64,000 nucleotides of DNA from Paenibacillus_F sp047238265 (GCF_047238265.1 NZ_JBDFMM010000001.1:248001-312000); one strand, 5' to 3'. Shown: positions 28,549 through 38,039, numbered from the stretch's first letter. The notes: generated by a model from the sequence alone, not told the origin. Made by a program: numbers and translations.

Positions 28549-29673
28549 ATGGCAGGCGTTCGTCTTAACCATATCGTAAAGAGGTACCCAGGCAACCAAG
28601 AAGCAACCGTTAAGGATTTCCATCTCGATATTCAAGATAAAGAATTTCTCGTATTGGTAGGAGCATCCGGTTGCGGTAAATCCACAACTCTGCGGATGAT
28701 TGCCGGTCTTGAAGAAATCTCCGAAGGCGAACTGTACATCGGCGACCGTCTCGTGAACGACGTGGCTCCTAAAGACCGCGACATCGCGATGGTATTCCAG
28801 TCCTACGCCCTGTACCCGCACATGAACGTGTACCAGAACATGGCGTTCGGCCTTAAACTCCGTAAATTCAAAAAAGCCGACATCGACGCACGCGTGCGTG
28901 AAGCGGCTAAAATTCTCGATATCGAACACCTTCTGGACCGCAAGCCGAAAGCACTTTCCGGTGGTCAGCGTCAGCGTGTCGCCCTGGGCCGCGCAATCGT
29001 CCGTGAACCGCAAGTTTTCTTGATGGATGAGCCGCTTTCCAACTTGGACGCTAAACTTCGTGTACAAATGCGTGCCGAAATTTCCAAACTTCACAAACGT
29101 CTCGGCGTAACGATCATCTACGTAACACATGACCAAACGGAAGCTATGACGATGGGCAGCCGGATTGTCGTTATGGACAAAGGCATCATCCAGCAGGCGG
29201 CTTCTCCGGAAGAGATCTACAACTTCCCGGTCAACATGTTCGTAGCGGGCTTCATCGGATCTCCTTCCATGAACTTCGTAAACGGTTCGCTGAGCGATCA
29301 AGGCGGAGAGCTTCACTTCAAAGCCAAAGGCGTAGACGTAATTATTCCGCAAGGCAAAGCTCAAGTTCTTCGCGACAAAGGCTATGCCGGCAAAGATGTT
29401 ATTCTGGGTATTCGTCCTGAAGATATCCATGATGAGCCTGTGTTCCTGGAAGCTTCCGCTAAGACAGTGGTTAACGCCCTGATCGAAGTGTCCGAGAACC
29501 TGGGTCACGAAATGCAAGTTCACCTTGCCGGTATCGGCGAAGGTACAGTCGTAGCACGTGTTGACGGCCGCTCCGGTCTGAAAGACGGCGCTAACGTGAA
29601 GCTTGCTCTGGACATGAACAAAGTTCATTTCTTCGATAAAGAAACGACGAACTCCATTCTTCTGAACTCGTAA
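28549..29673 (+). CDS. msmX: Sugar ABC transporter ATPase (MsmX/UgpC type)
   Basis: ATP-binding subunit of the CUT1 group, which in Bacilli energises many different sugar importers. The 374-aa protein has Walker A GASGCGKST near residue 37, the Q-loop FQSYALYPHM, signature LSGGQRQRVALGRA near 135, Walker B VFLMDEPLSNLDAKLR, H-loop YVTHDQTEAMT, and C-terminal TOBE-type strands (about 285-365). No permease or binding protein is adjacent, which fits a shared multitask ATPase. It is followed by a strong terminator. Confidence 0.93.
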   Translation: MAGVRLNHIVKRYPGNQEATVKDFHLDIQDKEFLVLVGASGCGKSTTLRMIAGLEEISEGELYIGDRLVNDVAPKDRDIAMVFQSYALYPHMNVYQNMAFGLKLRKFKKADIDARVREAAKILDIEHLLDRKPKALSGGQRQRVALGRAIVREPQVFLMDEPLSNLDAKLRVQMRAEISKLHKRLGVTIIYVTHDQTEAMTMGSRIVVMDKGIIQQAASPEEIYNFPVNMFVAGFIGSPSMNFVNGSLSDQGGELHFKAKGVDVIIPQGKAQVLRDKGYAGKDVILGIRPEDIHDEPVFLEASAKTVVNALIEVSENLGHEMQVHLAGIGEGTVVARVDGRSGLKDGANVKLALDMNKVHFFDKETTNSILLNS

Positions 29674-29686
29674 GAATCATTAATTT

Positions 29687-29715
29687 AAAGCCAGTCCATC
29701 GTGACTGGCTTTTTT
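29687..29715 (+). terminator. Intrinsic terminator after msmX
   Basis: AAAGCCAGTC (29687-29696), loop CATCGT, GACTGGCTTTTTT (29703-29715). Confidence 0.9.
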
Positions 29716-29867
29716 GACGTATTAGGGTTGAGAAGGCGGGCATACAATACGATGGCGAAGCAGCGCCTGCACGGCAGTATTCCGGCCGTCCGGCCGGGAG
29801 GCAGGTTGATTTTCACCCGGCAGTTGAATTACGATGGAACTATTGGGAAAACAAAGGGGAATGAACG

Positions 29868-30809
29868 ATGGGCAAAAAAGTGAGAGTGTCTGAGCTGGTT
29901 GAACATTACAACCTGGAAGTCATTTGCGGCGAAGACGGGTTAAAGCGGACCGTAACGGTTGCCGATCTTTACCGGCCCGGTCTGGAAATGGCGGGTTATT
30001 TCAATTATCATCCGCAGGAGCGCGTACAGCTGCTGGGACGTACCGAGATGTCCTTCTTCGAAACGCTGGACGAAACGGTCCGGCTGCACCGTGCCGAACA
30101 GCTCTGCGCAAGCGAAGAGACGCCCTGCATTATCGTCACCCGCGGACTGGATATTCCCGCGGAACTGGTAGAGGAAGCGAAGAAGCACCAGCTTCCCGTT
30201 CTCCGCAGTCAGGTAGCAACTACCATTCTCGCCAGCCGGCTGACCAACTTCCTGGAAAACAAACTTGCTCCCTCCACTACCATTCATGGTGTATTGGTGG
30301 ATGTGTACGGCGTCGGAATGCTTATTACGGGAGGCAGCGGAATCGGAAAAAGCGAGACGGCGCTTGAGCTGGTCAAACGGGGACATCGTCTGGTAGCGGA
30401 CGATGCCGTTGAAATCCGCCAGACGGCCGATTATATGCTGTACGGAAACGCGCCCGACCTTATTCGTCATTTGCTTGAAATCCGCGGCGTCGGCATTATC
30501 AACGTGATGACGTTGTTCGGTGCGGGTGCAGTGCGGAACGTCAAGAAAATATCCGTCGTGGCCCGTCTGGAAACCTGGCAGCAGGATAAACAGTATGACC
30601 GCCTCGGACTGGATGAAGAAACGACCCGGATTATTGAGGCGGACGTGCCGCTGATCACCATCCCGGTTCGTCCCGGACGGAACTTGGCGGTCATCGTCGA
30701 AGTGGCGGCGATGAACTACAGGCTCAAGCGGATGGGTTTCAACGCGGCCCTGCAGTTCACCAACAAGCTGACGGAGACGCTGGCCGAAGATTTGGACGAC
30801 ATGGACTGA
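29868..30809 (+). CDS. hprK: HPr kinase/phosphorylase
   Basis: Bifunctional sensor enzyme that phosphorylates or dephosphorylates Ser46 of HPr and Crh according to ATP, fructose-1,6-bisphosphate and phosphate, controlling carbon catabolite repression with CcpA. The 313-aa protein has an N-terminal domain (1-130), Walker A GGSGIGKS at 155-162, the LVADDAVEIR segment, and the HprK signature LEIRGVGIINVMTLFG. ATG 29868 follows AAAGGGG. It heads hprK-lgt-ppaX-acyltransferase, the B. subtilis order. A HPr-like target with Ser46 is encoded at 48,807. Confidence 0.97.
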   Translation: MGKKVRVSELVEHYNLEVICGEDGLKRTVTVADLYRPGLEMAGYFNYHPQERVQLLGRTEMSFFETLDETVRLHRAEQLCASEETPCIIVTRGLDIPAELVEEAKKHQLPVLRSQVATTILASRLTNFLENKLAPSTTIHGVLVDVYGVGMLITGGSGIGKSETALELVKRGHRLVADDAVEIRQTADYMLYGNAPDLIRHLLEIRGVGIINVMTLFGAGAVRNVKKISVVARLETWQQDKQYDRLGLDEETTRIIEADVPLITIPVRPGRNLAVIVEVAAMNYRLKRMGFNAALQFTNKLTETLAEDLDDMD

Positions 30810-30857
30810 GAACCGGTTCATACCCACAGGTAAGGAATAGGAGGATATCGACCGTTT

Positions 30858-31793
30858 ATGCTAAATCCAGTCGCTTTTAAGCTAGGCCCGGTTTCCGTGC
30901 ATTGGTACGGCATTATATTAGGCACAGCGGCCCTGATCGGGCTGCTGCTTGTCATCCGCGAAGGCAAGCGCTTTAAGCTGCAGCCCGAATTTTTCATGGA
31001 TCTGCTGCTGATCGGAGTTCCATCCGCCATTGTAGCCGCTCGTATTTATTATGTGGCCTTCCAATGGGAAAACTACAAAAACAATCTGGGCGAAATCATC
31101 GCCATCTGGCACGGAGGGATCGCCATATACGGCGCACTGATCGGAGCGATCATCGCAGCGCTCATTTATGTGCGCCGTAAAGGGTACTCGTTCTGGCGGA
31201 TCGCTGACATCTGCGCTCCGGGACTCATTGTCGGCCAAATGATCGGCCGCTGGGGAAACTTCGTGAACCAGGAGGCCCACGGCGGCCCGGTCAGCGAATC
31301 TTTCCTGCGAAACGGGCTTCATCTGCCCGATTGGATCGTGAACCAGATGAACATCGAAGGCATTTTCTATCATCCCACCTTCCTGTATGAATCGATATGG
31401 AATTTCGTCGGGCTGCTGCTGCTCTTCTGGCTGCGCCGCCGTCCGTTCCTTCGTGCGGGCGAACTGTTTATGAGCTATTTTATCTGGTATTCGCTGGGCC
31501 GCTTCTTTATCGAAGGCCTGCGTACGGACAGTCTCGATTTTACGGGACCGGCTTGGCTGGCTTCTCTGCTGAACGGACTCTGGTCGCCGATGTCCCTGCT
31601 GTTCGGTGAAGCGGGTACGATGACATACGGCGGTAACATCCGTATTTCCCAGCTTCTTGCCGTGCTCATTATCATCGCGGCCATTATCATCATTGTCCTG
31701 CGCCGCCGTATGGGCTATGCGAAAACCAAGTACAGCGATCCCATCGAGAAAATCGGCGGAACATCGGCTTCGGCCAATGCAAGCCATTCCTAA
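30858..31793 (+). CDS. lgt: Prolipoprotein diacylglyceryl transferase
   Basis: Membrane enzyme adding diacylglycerol to the lipobox cysteine of prelipoproteins. The 311-aa protein has about seven membrane segments; the signature GRWGNFVNQEAHGG begins at residue 130, with HWYGII near 15, HGGIAIYGALIG near 85 and the late YFIWYSLGRFFIEGLRTDSL. AGGAGG lies about twelve bases before ATG 30858. The C-terminus extends some 30 polar residues past the last helix. Confidence 0.96.
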   Translation: MLNPVAFKLGPVSVHWYGIILGTAALIGLLLVIREGKRFKLQPEFFMDLLLIGVPSAIVAARIYYVAFQWENYKNNLGEIIAIWHGGIAIYGALIGAIIAALIYVRRKGYSFWRIADICAPGLIVGQMIGRWGNFVNQEAHGGPVSESFLRNGLHLPDWIVNQMNIEGIFYHPTFLYESIWNFVGLLLLFWLRRRPFLRAGELFMSYFIWYSLGRFFIEGLRTDSLDFTGPAWLASLLNGLWSPMSLLFGEAGTMTYGGNIRISQLLAVLIIIAAIIIIVLRRRMGYAKTKYSDPIEKIGGTSASANASHS

Positions 31794-31826
31794 CGGGAAA
31801 GAATTTTTGAAAATAAGGAGCACAGC

Positions 31827-32480
31827 ATGAAGCATACGGTATTGTTTGACCTGGACGGCACCATTCTGGACACCAACGAGCTCATTATCCAGTCGTTCCT
31901 GCATGCGCTGGAAGGAAAGACCCCCGAGCTGTTTACAAGAGAAAATATCATCCCGCATATGGGGCGCCCTCTCATCGAGCAGCTCCAGTTTTTCAGCGGA
32001 TTGGATGAAGTGACGGATCTTCTGACCCTTTACCGGTCCTATAATCTCAAGCACCACGACGAACTGGTGAAGCCTTTTCCTTATGTAAAAGAGGTATTGG
32101 CCAAGTTGCATGCCTACGGAGTAAAAATCGGCGTCGTAACGAGTAAAATCAGGCTGACAACGATGCTGGGCCTGGAGCTTTGCGAGCTGCTGCCTTATAT
32201 CCAAAGCATTGTGACCGTCGATGATGTCACGAACGCGAAACCCGATCCGGAAGGAATAAGGAAAGCTCTCCATGAACTGGGTTCAACACCGGAAGAAGCC
32301 GTCATGGTGGGAGACAGCCATTACGATATCGAAGCGGCCAAAGCCGCTGGCGTTGAAGCCGTGGCCGTCAACTGGTCTTTGAAGGGACAGGCTTACCTGG
32401 AACAGTACAATCCGGAGCATATGATCGGCGATATGCGTGAACTGTATATGATTTTCGGCATTACGGAGGAAAGCGTTTGA
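31827..32480 (+). CDS. ppaX: Pyrophosphatase PpaX (HAD family)
   Basis: HAD hydrolase that in B. subtilis hydrolyses the pyrophosphate made when HprK dephosphorylates P-Ser-HPr. The 217-aa protein shows motif I DLDGTILDTNELI at residue 7, motif II VVTSKIR, and motif III/IV KPDPEGI and MVGDSHYDIEAAKAAG. Generic phosphoglycolate phosphatase activity is possible, but the position behind hprK-lgt supports PpaX. It ends in TTGA overlap with the next gene. Confidence 0.92.
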   Translation: MKHTVLFDLDGTILDTNELIIQSFLHALEGKTPELFTRENIIPHMGRPLIEQLQFFSGLDEVTDLLTLYRSYNLKHHDELVKPFPYVKEVLAKLHAYGVKIGVVTSKIRLTTMLGLELCELLPYIQSIVTVDDVTNAKPDPEGIRKALHELGSTPEEAVMVGDSHYDIEAAKAAGVEAVAVNWSLKGQAYLEQYNPEHMIGDMRELYMIFGITEESV

Positions 32481-33061
32481 GGAAAACCGACAGATATCCG
32501 GTCGACGGATCTAACGCCCTTTGGCAGATTTACCGGACAGTCAGCAAATGGAAAGCGGTCAAAAATTTTGTCTGGATACAAATCAGCCGCTACTGTCCGT
32601 CGCTTCCGCTAAAGAATTGGATCTACCGGCGAATGCTGGGCATGGAAGTGGGAGAGCACACCGCTTTCGCTTTAATGGTCATGGTGGATGTATTTTTTCC
32701 GGAAAAGATAAAAATCGGCCGCAACTCGATCATCGGGTACAATACAACGATTCTCGCTCATGAGTATTTGATCAAGGAATACCGGCTGGGTGAAGTCCGA
32801 ATCGGATCGAATGTGATGGTCGGCGCGAACACGACCATTCTGCCCGGTGTAACGATAGGGGATGGCGCCGTAATCGGTGCGGGATCCGTCGTTCACAAGG
32901 ATGTCGAGCCCTACAGCTTCGTAGCGGGTAATCCGATGCGGGTAATCCGTACGGGGGCAGGCGATATTGAAGAAGCGGGAGTTTTGGAAACTTCAGCGGA
33001 AAATACGGAGCCGGACACCGCTTACGTCAACAGCTTAAATAAAAACAGTTCCTCTTCTTAG
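32477..33061 (+). CDS. Hexapeptide-repeat acyltransferase (YvoF-like)
   Basis: A 194-aa left-handed beta-helix protein of the maltose/galactoside O-acetyltransferase type. Repeats of the hexapeptide class run about residues 70-150 (IKIGRNSIIGYNTTI, VRIGSNVMVGANTTILPGVTIGDGAVIGAGSVV), ending with the acetyltransferase motif VAGNPMRVIR. It probably acetylates a sugar or wall component with acetyl-CoA; substrate unknown. It starts with TTG overlapping the ppaX stop, with GGAGGAAAG just upstream. The last four codons lie in the terminator. Confidence 0.85.
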   Translation: MRKTDRYPVDGSNALWQIYRTVSKWKAVKNFVWIQISRYCPSLPLKNWIYRRMLGMEVGEHTAFALMVMVDVFFPEKIKIGRNSIIGYNTTILAHEYLIKEYRLGEVRIGSNVMVGANTTILPGVTIGDGAVIGAGSVVHKDVEPYSFVAGNPMRVIRTGAGDIEEAGVLETSAENTEPDTAYVNSLNKNSSSS

Positions 33062-33079
33062 GAAGAGAACTGTTTTTTT
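33043..33079 (+). terminator. Intrinsic terminator of the hprK operon
   Basis: Stem of AACAGTTCCTCTTC with GAAGAGAACTGTT (one bulge), then seven T. The left arm lies inside the last codons of the acyltransferase gene. Confidence 0.9.
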
Positions 33080-33136
33080 GTTTGTGGCGAAAGAGGACAT
33101 TGGCCCCGGAGAAACGAATGGGAATGAATCTGCAAA

Positions 33137-33165
33137 TTGACGCCTCTGACATTCCGTGATAAACT
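33137..33165 (+). promoter_or_regulatory. Candidate his operon promoter
   Basis: TTGACG (33137-33142) and TAAACT (33160-33165), 17-base spacer, about 85 bases before hisZ. The short leader has no T-box or His leader peptide that I can see. Confidence 0.65.
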
Positions 33166-33252
33166 AACGGATATCCTTCAATTTGGTAGTATGGTAGCGT
33201 GCTAAAGCGTTTTGAAAATAGAGGTGTACCGGCAGGGCAAGGAGGAACATGA

Positions 33253-34476
33253 ATGTCTAAACCTAAAGTGTTTGAAAAGCCTACGGGTTTTAAAGATTTG
33301 CTTCCGGAATCGGTAGCGAGAATCCGTGAGATTGAGTTCAGCGTGCTGGATTGTATGCACCGGTGGGGCTATAGTCAAATCGTGACTCCGACGCTGGAAT
33401 TTTACGATACGGTAGGGATGGCCAGCTCCATCGAAGACCGGAAGCAGTTCAAGCTGCTTGACCGCAACGGGCAAACGCTTGTACTTCGTTCCGACATGAC
33501 GGCTCCGATCGCACGGGTGGTCTCCTCTCTTCTGCGGGATGAGCCTCTTCCGCTCCGTCTCAGCTATCACGGCAATGTTTTCCGGGCGATGGAGGAAGAA
33601 GCCGGACGCGATTCGGAATTCGTGCAGACGGGTGTAGAGCTCGTGGGCGATCCATCCGCGGAAGCGGATGCCGAGGTCGTGGCTTTGGCGATTGCCTCCT
33701 TACAGGCCGCGGGCGTAAAGACGTTCAAGTTTGCCTTGGGGCACGTCGGATTTCTGCACGGATTGTTCGGCGAAACGCTCAAAGATCATCCCGAAGCACA
33801 GGAAGAGCTTAAGAGCTGTCTGCTTGGCCGGGATTATGTGGGTTACCGGACGGCCATCCGGCGGATGGGACTGGATGAAGCCCGGCGCGGTGAACTGGAG
33901 AGCATCCTGAGGCTGCGCGGAGGGAAAGACATCTGTGAACAGGCACTCAGCGTAACATCCGATCCGACGGCTCAGGCGGCTATCTCCCATCTGTGCGAGG
34001 TATGGAACGTTCTGGAGGCTTACGGGGTAAGCGAGCATGTACTTATCGATCTGACGATGATCGGAAACTTTTCTTACTATACAGGTCTTACGTTCGAAGG
34101 GTACGCCGCGGATCTCGGATTCCCGCTGTGCAGCGGAGGCAGATATGACAATCTGCTAGCCCAGTTCGGACGTCCCGCACCGGCAACGGGCTTTGCCTTG
34201 AAGACGAACCGCATTCTGGAAGCGGCGGGAGATTCGGTCCGCAGGCAGCAGGAACGGGTACTGATCGTTTACGGGGATTCGCGCCGGGGCGAAGCGCTGG
34301 GCAAAGCCCGCGAGCTGAGAGCCCTTCCGGGGAAAGTCGTCGTAACCCGTCATGCCGGCACCGGCAGCGGATCCGGTGCGTCGTGGGATCCGGCAGCATT
34401 GCAAGACCTGGGACAGGGCCGTTACCGGTTCGAAGGCAATCTCTATTCGGACGCCCTGCTTTACCTGACGGATTAA
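33253..34476 (+). CDS. hisZ: ATP phosphoribosyltransferase regulatory subunit HisZ
   Basis: Histidyl-tRNA synthetase-like protein without aminoacylation role; it forms the active, histidine-sensitive complex with short HisG. The 407-aa protein has class II synthetase-like segments: GFKDLLPESVARIREIE at the start, LRSDMTAPIARVV, LSYHGNVFRA and FSYYTGLTFEGYA, with GGRYDNLLAQFG. The C-terminal anticodon domain is missing, as expected. AGGAGG precedes ATG 33253. First gene of an eight-gene his operon ordered as in B. subtilis. Confidence 0.94.
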   Translation: MSKPKVFEKPTGFKDLLPESVARIREIEFSVLDCMHRWGYSQIVTPTLEFYDTVGMASSIEDRKQFKLLDRNGQTLVLRSDMTAPIARVVSSLLRDEPLPLRLSYHGNVFRAMEEEAGRDSEFVQTGVELVGDPSAEADAEVVALAIASLQAAGVKTFKFALGHVGFLHGLFGETLKDHPEAQEELKSCLLGRDYVGYRTAIRRMGLDEARRGELESILRLRGGKDICEQALSVTSDPTAQAAISHLCEVWNVLEAYGVSEHVLIDLTMIGNFSYYTGLTFEGYAADLGFPLCSGGRYDNLLAQFGRPAPATGFALKTNRILEAAGDSVRRQQERVLIVYGDSRRGEALGKARELRALPGKVVVTRHAGTGSGSGASWDPAALQDLGQGRYRFEGNLYSDALLYLTD

Positions 34477-34692
34477 TTCCAGCGCCTGAGCTGATAAACT
34501 TGCGGCCGGTATAGAGCTGTTAATCATACGATGCGACAGCCTAAACCGGTTGACGATTGAAATAAACAAACGATTGGGGCCGTCCAAACCGGCCTTTCCG
34601 GTTACACAGCGGGCTTCCTTGCGGCTTAAGAGCCGTACCGGGTTCCGCCATCATTTAGCTTCGACAGAGGCTGCTGACAGGAGGCTGAAGGC

Positions 34693-35328
34693 ATGCAGGA
34701 AATGCTTAAGGTAGCCATGCCCAAGGGGCGTATATATAAACAGGCATTCAAACTTTTCCGCCGGGCGGGATTGCCGATGCCTGAAGATAGCGGTGACGAC
34801 TCCAGAAGACTGATCGTTACTTTTCCGGAAGCCAACATGGAGTTCATTCTCGCCAAACCCGTAGATGTTCCGACTTATGTCGAGTACGGTGTGGCGGATA
34901 TCGGAGTGGTGGGCAAGGACGTGCTCATGGAGGAAAACCGGGATGTCTACGAGCTGCTCGATCTCGGTATCGCCCGCTGCCGCATGTCCGTTATCGCACT
35001 GCCGGACTGGCAGCCCGTTCTTAATCCCCGCGTCGCGACCAAGTATCCCCGGGTAGCTTCCCAGTATTTCAGGGAAAGAGGGCAGCAGGTCGAGGTCATC
35101 AAGCTGAACGGATCTATTGAACTGGCGCCGCTGATCGGCTTGGCCGACAGGATCGTCGACATGGTCGAGACCGGCCAGACCTTGAAGGAAAACGGCTTGG
35201 TCGAATACGAGGAAATATTCCCGATTACGAGCCGGCTTATCGCGAACCGCGTCAGCTACCGGATGAAAAACGATCAGATTCAGAAACTGTGCGATGCTTT
35301 GCAGGCAACGATCGCTTTGCCGGAATAA
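34693..35328 (+). CDS. hisG: ATP phosphoribosyltransferase HisG, short form
   Basis: First committed step of histidine synthesis: ATP plus PRPP to phosphoribosyl-ATP. The 211-aa length lacks the regulatory C-domain of long HisG, matching the presence of HisZ. Motifs are AMPKGRIYKQA near the N-terminus, DIGVVGKDVLME and the PRPP-loop-like ETGQTLKENGL. About 215 non-coding bases separate it from hisZ; they hold an AACCGGCC/GGTT-type inverted repeat near 34,590 but no clear promoter. Confidence 0.95.
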   Translation: MQEMLKVAMPKGRIYKQAFKLFRRAGLPMPEDSGDDSRRLIVTFPEANMEFILAKPVDVPTYVEYGVADIGVVGKDVLMEENRDVYELLDLGIARCRMSVIALPDWQPVLNPRVATKYPRVASQYFRERGQQVEVIKLNGSIELAPLIGLADRIVDMVETGQTLKENGLVEYEEIFPITSRLIANRVSYRMKNDQIQKLCDALQATIALPE

Positions 35329-35429
35329 GAGCCTGCTTTCCGAACCGATGAATGACATAGACCCGTATCCGGCTTAAAAGAAAAACGACCAGAAGGCGAA
35401 AGCCGGCATTTACGAAAGGATGATTGCGC

Positions 35430-36719
35430 ATGAAAATCGTGCCTGCGGAAGAGTTTAAACTCGCCCGGGAAGTGGACTACGGAACGGCGGAGCAGAACGA
35501 AGCCGTACAATCGATCATCGCGGCCGTACGCGGCGAAGGCGATGCCGCTCTCCGGCGGCTGTCCAAGAAGTTCGACGGCGTAGACCTCGGGGAACTTCGT
35601 GTCGGCGAAGCCGAAATCCAGGCGGCGTACGAACGTGTGGACGCCGAATTTCTGAAGGCGCTGCGGCAAGCCGCCGCCAATATCCGCGCGTTTCACGAAA
35701 AGCAGAAACGCGTGTCCTGGATGGACCTGCAGGACAACGGATCCCTGCTGGGCCAGATCATCCGGCCGCTGCAGCGCGTCGGTCTGTACGTCCCCGGAGG
35801 GAAGGCGGCTTACCCGTCATCGGTGCTCATGAACGCTATCCCGGCCGTTGTCGCCGGCGTTCCCGAGATCGTGATGGTGACGCCGCCTGCTACAGCCGGG
35901 GAAGAGGGCATCAACCCGCACATCCTGGTGGCGGCAGCCGAGGCCGGCGTGCGGGAAATCTACCGCGTCGGCGGCGCGCAGGCCGTCGCGGCGCTCGCTT
36001 ACGGCACGGATACGATTCGTGCCGTCGATAAGATCGTCGGACCCGGCAATATCTACGTCGCACTCGCGAAACGCGCCGTATTCGGCGTCGTCGATATCGA
36101 CATGATTGCCGGGCCGACCGATATCGTGGTCCTGGCCGACGAATCGGCGGACCCCGAATACATCGCCGCGGACCTGCTGGCCCAAGCGGAGCATGACGAG
36201 CTGTCACCGGCTATCCTGGTGACGCCGTCACGCGCGCTCGCGGAGCGGGTCCGCGAAGAAGTGGAGCGGCAGCTTCAGGTGCTGCCGCGCAAAGCGATCG
36301 CCGAGGTGTCTACGGCGAACAAGGGCGCGATCGTCCTCGTCGGGGACCTCGACGAAGGCATCCGCGTCGTCAACGCGATCGCTCCGGAGCATACGGAGCT
36401 GCTCGTGGACGACCCGTTCGCGGTGCTGCCGCGAATCGAGAACGCCGGGGCGATCTTCCTCGGCGCGTACAGCCCGGAGCCGGTCGGCGACTATTTTGCC
36501 GGACCCAATCATGTGCTGCCGACGAACGGTACGGCCCGGTTCTCATCGCCGCTGAATGTTGACGATTTTATCAAAAAATCCAGTGTGATTTCATACAGCA
36601 AGGAAGCTCTGCTGGCAAACGGAGAGCAGATTATGACGCTCGCCCGCAACGAAGGACTCGAAGGGCACGCCAGAGCGATACAAGTTCGATTGCAGAAAGA
36701 AGGGAACTTTCATGGCTGA
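35430..36719 (+). CDS. hisD: Histidinol dehydrogenase
   Basis: Zinc enzyme oxidising L-histidinol to histidine in two NAD-dependent steps. The 429-aa protein shows VGLYVPGGKAAYPSSVLMN near 115, IDMIAGPTDIVVLADE near 230, LAQAEHDE with zinc-binding His, and APEHTELLV near 320. ATG 35430 is favoured over an in-frame TTG at 35424, since GAAAGGATG lies eight bases before it. Codon use from about 35,900 to 36,500 is richer in GC than its neighbours. It overlaps hisB by eight bases. Confidence 0.95.
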   Translation: MKIVPAEEFKLAREVDYGTAEQNEAVQSIIAAVRGEGDAALRRLSKKFDGVDLGELRVGEAEIQAAYERVDAEFLKALRQAAANIRAFHEKQKRVSWMDLQDNGSLLGQIIRPLQRVGLYVPGGKAAYPSSVLMNAIPAVVAGVPEIVMVTPPATAGEEGINPHILVAAAEAGVREIYRVGGAQAVAALAYGTDTIRAVDKIVGPGNIYVALAKRAVFGVVDIDMIAGPTDIVVLADESADPEYIAADLLAQAEHDELSPAILVTPSRALAERVREEVERQLQVLPRKAIAEVSTANKGAIVLVGDLDEGIRVVNAIAPEHTELLVDDPFAVLPRIENAGAIFLGAYSPEPVGDYFAGPNHVLPTNGTARFSSPLNVDDFIKKSSVISYSKEALLANGEQIMTLARNEGLEGHARAIQVRLQKEGNFHG

Positions 36720-37419
36720 ACAAGTGGACAAGAACGCACAACAAGCGGGCCTGGTAGGCGGGAACCCTGCTGAACCCGGTAACGCTGAAGCAGTAGACAC
36801 GGGTGCGGGCGAAGGTTTGCCGGTTACCGGCAGGGCACGCGTATCCAGCGTAGCGCGCAAAACGAACGAAACCGACATCGAACTGTCGTTCGGCGTGGAC
36901 GGAACCGGTGTCTCGGAGCTGGAGACGGATGTTCCTTTTCTGAACCATATGCTCGATCTTTTTGCCAAGCACGGCCAGTTTGATCTCAAGGTTCAAGCTC
37001 GCGGCGATGTTGAAATCGACGATCACCACACGGTAGAGGACATCGGAATCTGTCTAGGCCAGACGCTCAGGGAAGCTCTGGGGGACAAAAAAGGCATTAA
37101 ACGTTACGCCAGCGTCTTTATCCCGATGGATGAAGCGCTTGCGCAGGTGATTATTGACGTCAGCAACCGGCCTCATTTCGAATACCGGGCGGAGTATCCG
37201 TCCCAGCAGGTCGGAAGTTTCACGACGGAACTGGTTCACGAGTTCTTGTGGAAGTTTGCCTTGGAGGCCCGGATTACTTTACACGTTATTGTTCATTACG
37301 GACGGAATACGCATCACATGATCGAAGCGGTGTTCAAAGCGCTGGGACGCGCTCTGGATGAGGCCACTTCCATTGATCCCCGCGTTAAGGGAGTACCTTC
37401 GACGAAGGGAGTTCTCTAA
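36712..37419 (+). CDS. hisB: Imidazoleglycerol-phosphate dehydratase with N-terminal extension
   Basis: Manganese enzyme dehydrating imidazoleglycerol phosphate to imidazoleacetol phosphate. The catalytic part (about residue 42 on) has RKTNETDIEL, FLNHMLDLFAKHG, DDHHTVEDIGICLGQ and a late GRNTHHMIEAVFKALGRAL, all with metal-binding histidines. The protein is 235 aa, while most monofunctional HisB proteins are about 195 to 200. The extra 40 residues are rich in Gly, Ala, Glu and Asn and have no recognised motif. AAGGGA precedes ATG 36712, and no better internal start is seen. Confidence 0.94.
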   Translation: MAEQVDKNAQQAGLVGGNPAEPGNAEAVDTGAGEGLPVTGRARVSSVARKTNETDIELSFGVDGTGVSELETDVPFLNHMLDLFAKHGQFDLKVQARGDVEIDDHHTVEDIGICLGQTLREALGDKKGIKRYASVFIPMDEALAQVIIDVSNRPHFEYRAEYPSQQVGSFTTELVHEFLWKFALEARITLHVIVHYGRNTHHMIEAVFKALGRALDEATSIDPRVKGVPSTKGVL

Positions 37420-37421
37420 GC

Positions 37422-38039
37422 ATGATTGCCATCATCGATTACGGCATGGGCAACCTGCATAGTGTGAGCAAGGCCGTGGAACGTCTCGGATGCGAGTCCG
37501 TGGTTTCATCCGATCCGGATATTCTCGCGAAGGCCGAAGGTCTCATTCTGCCCGGAGTAGGAGCGTTCGGGGACGCCATGGAACAGCTCCGCTCGCTCGG
37601 TCTCGACGGGTTTCTGCGTGAACAGACCGTCCAAGGCAAGCCGCTGCTTGGTATCTGCCTCGGCATGCAACTGCTTTTCACATCCAGCGAAGAGTACGGA
37701 GAGCATGTAGGTCTCAATCTGCTGCCCGGTCAAGTCGTGAAGTTCCGAGGGGACTACAAGGTGCCGCATATGGGCTGGAACCGTCTGGAGTTCAAGCAGT
37801 CCAGCCCGCTTCTGGAAGGGCTTGAAGAGGGCCACGTTTATTTTGTTCATTCTTATCATGTGAAGCCGGAACGTCAGGAAGACCTTCTGGCTGTCACGGA
37901 TTACCATCAGCCGGTTACGGCTGTAGTGGGAAGAGATACTGTCTTCGGCATGCAGTTTCATCCGGAAAAAAGCGGTGAGCTGGGCATGCGGCTGCTTCAA
38001 AATTTCGTAGGGCTTTGTCAAAGCAAGGCGGGGGCCTAA
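37422..38039 (+). CDS. hisH: Imidazole glycerol phosphate synthase subunit HisH
   Basis: Class I glutaminase feeding ammonia to HisF. The 205-aa protein has IDYGMGNLHSV at the start, the nucleophile Cys79 in GICLGMQ, and the catalytic His/Glu in MQFHPEKSG near 185. It starts two bases after the hisB stop. Confidence 0.96.
   Translation: MIAIIDYGMGNLHSVSKAVERLGCESVVSSDPDILAKAEGLILPGVGAFGDAMEQLRSLGLDGFLREQTVQGKPLLGICLGMQLLFTSSEEYGEHVGLNLLPGQVVKFRGDYKVPHMGWNRLEFKQSSPLLEGLEEGHVYFVHSYHVKPERQEDLLAVTDYHQPVTAVVGRDTVFGMQFHPEKSGELGMRLLQNFVGLCQSKAGA

Noticed and set aside
29701..29883. 60-aa frame between msmX and hprK
   Set aside because: It begins within the msmX terminator and overlaps the hprK start; no ribosome site.
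33080..33252. Possible histidine T-box or leader peptide before hisZ
   Set aside because: No run of His codons or T-box element found; only a plain promoter.
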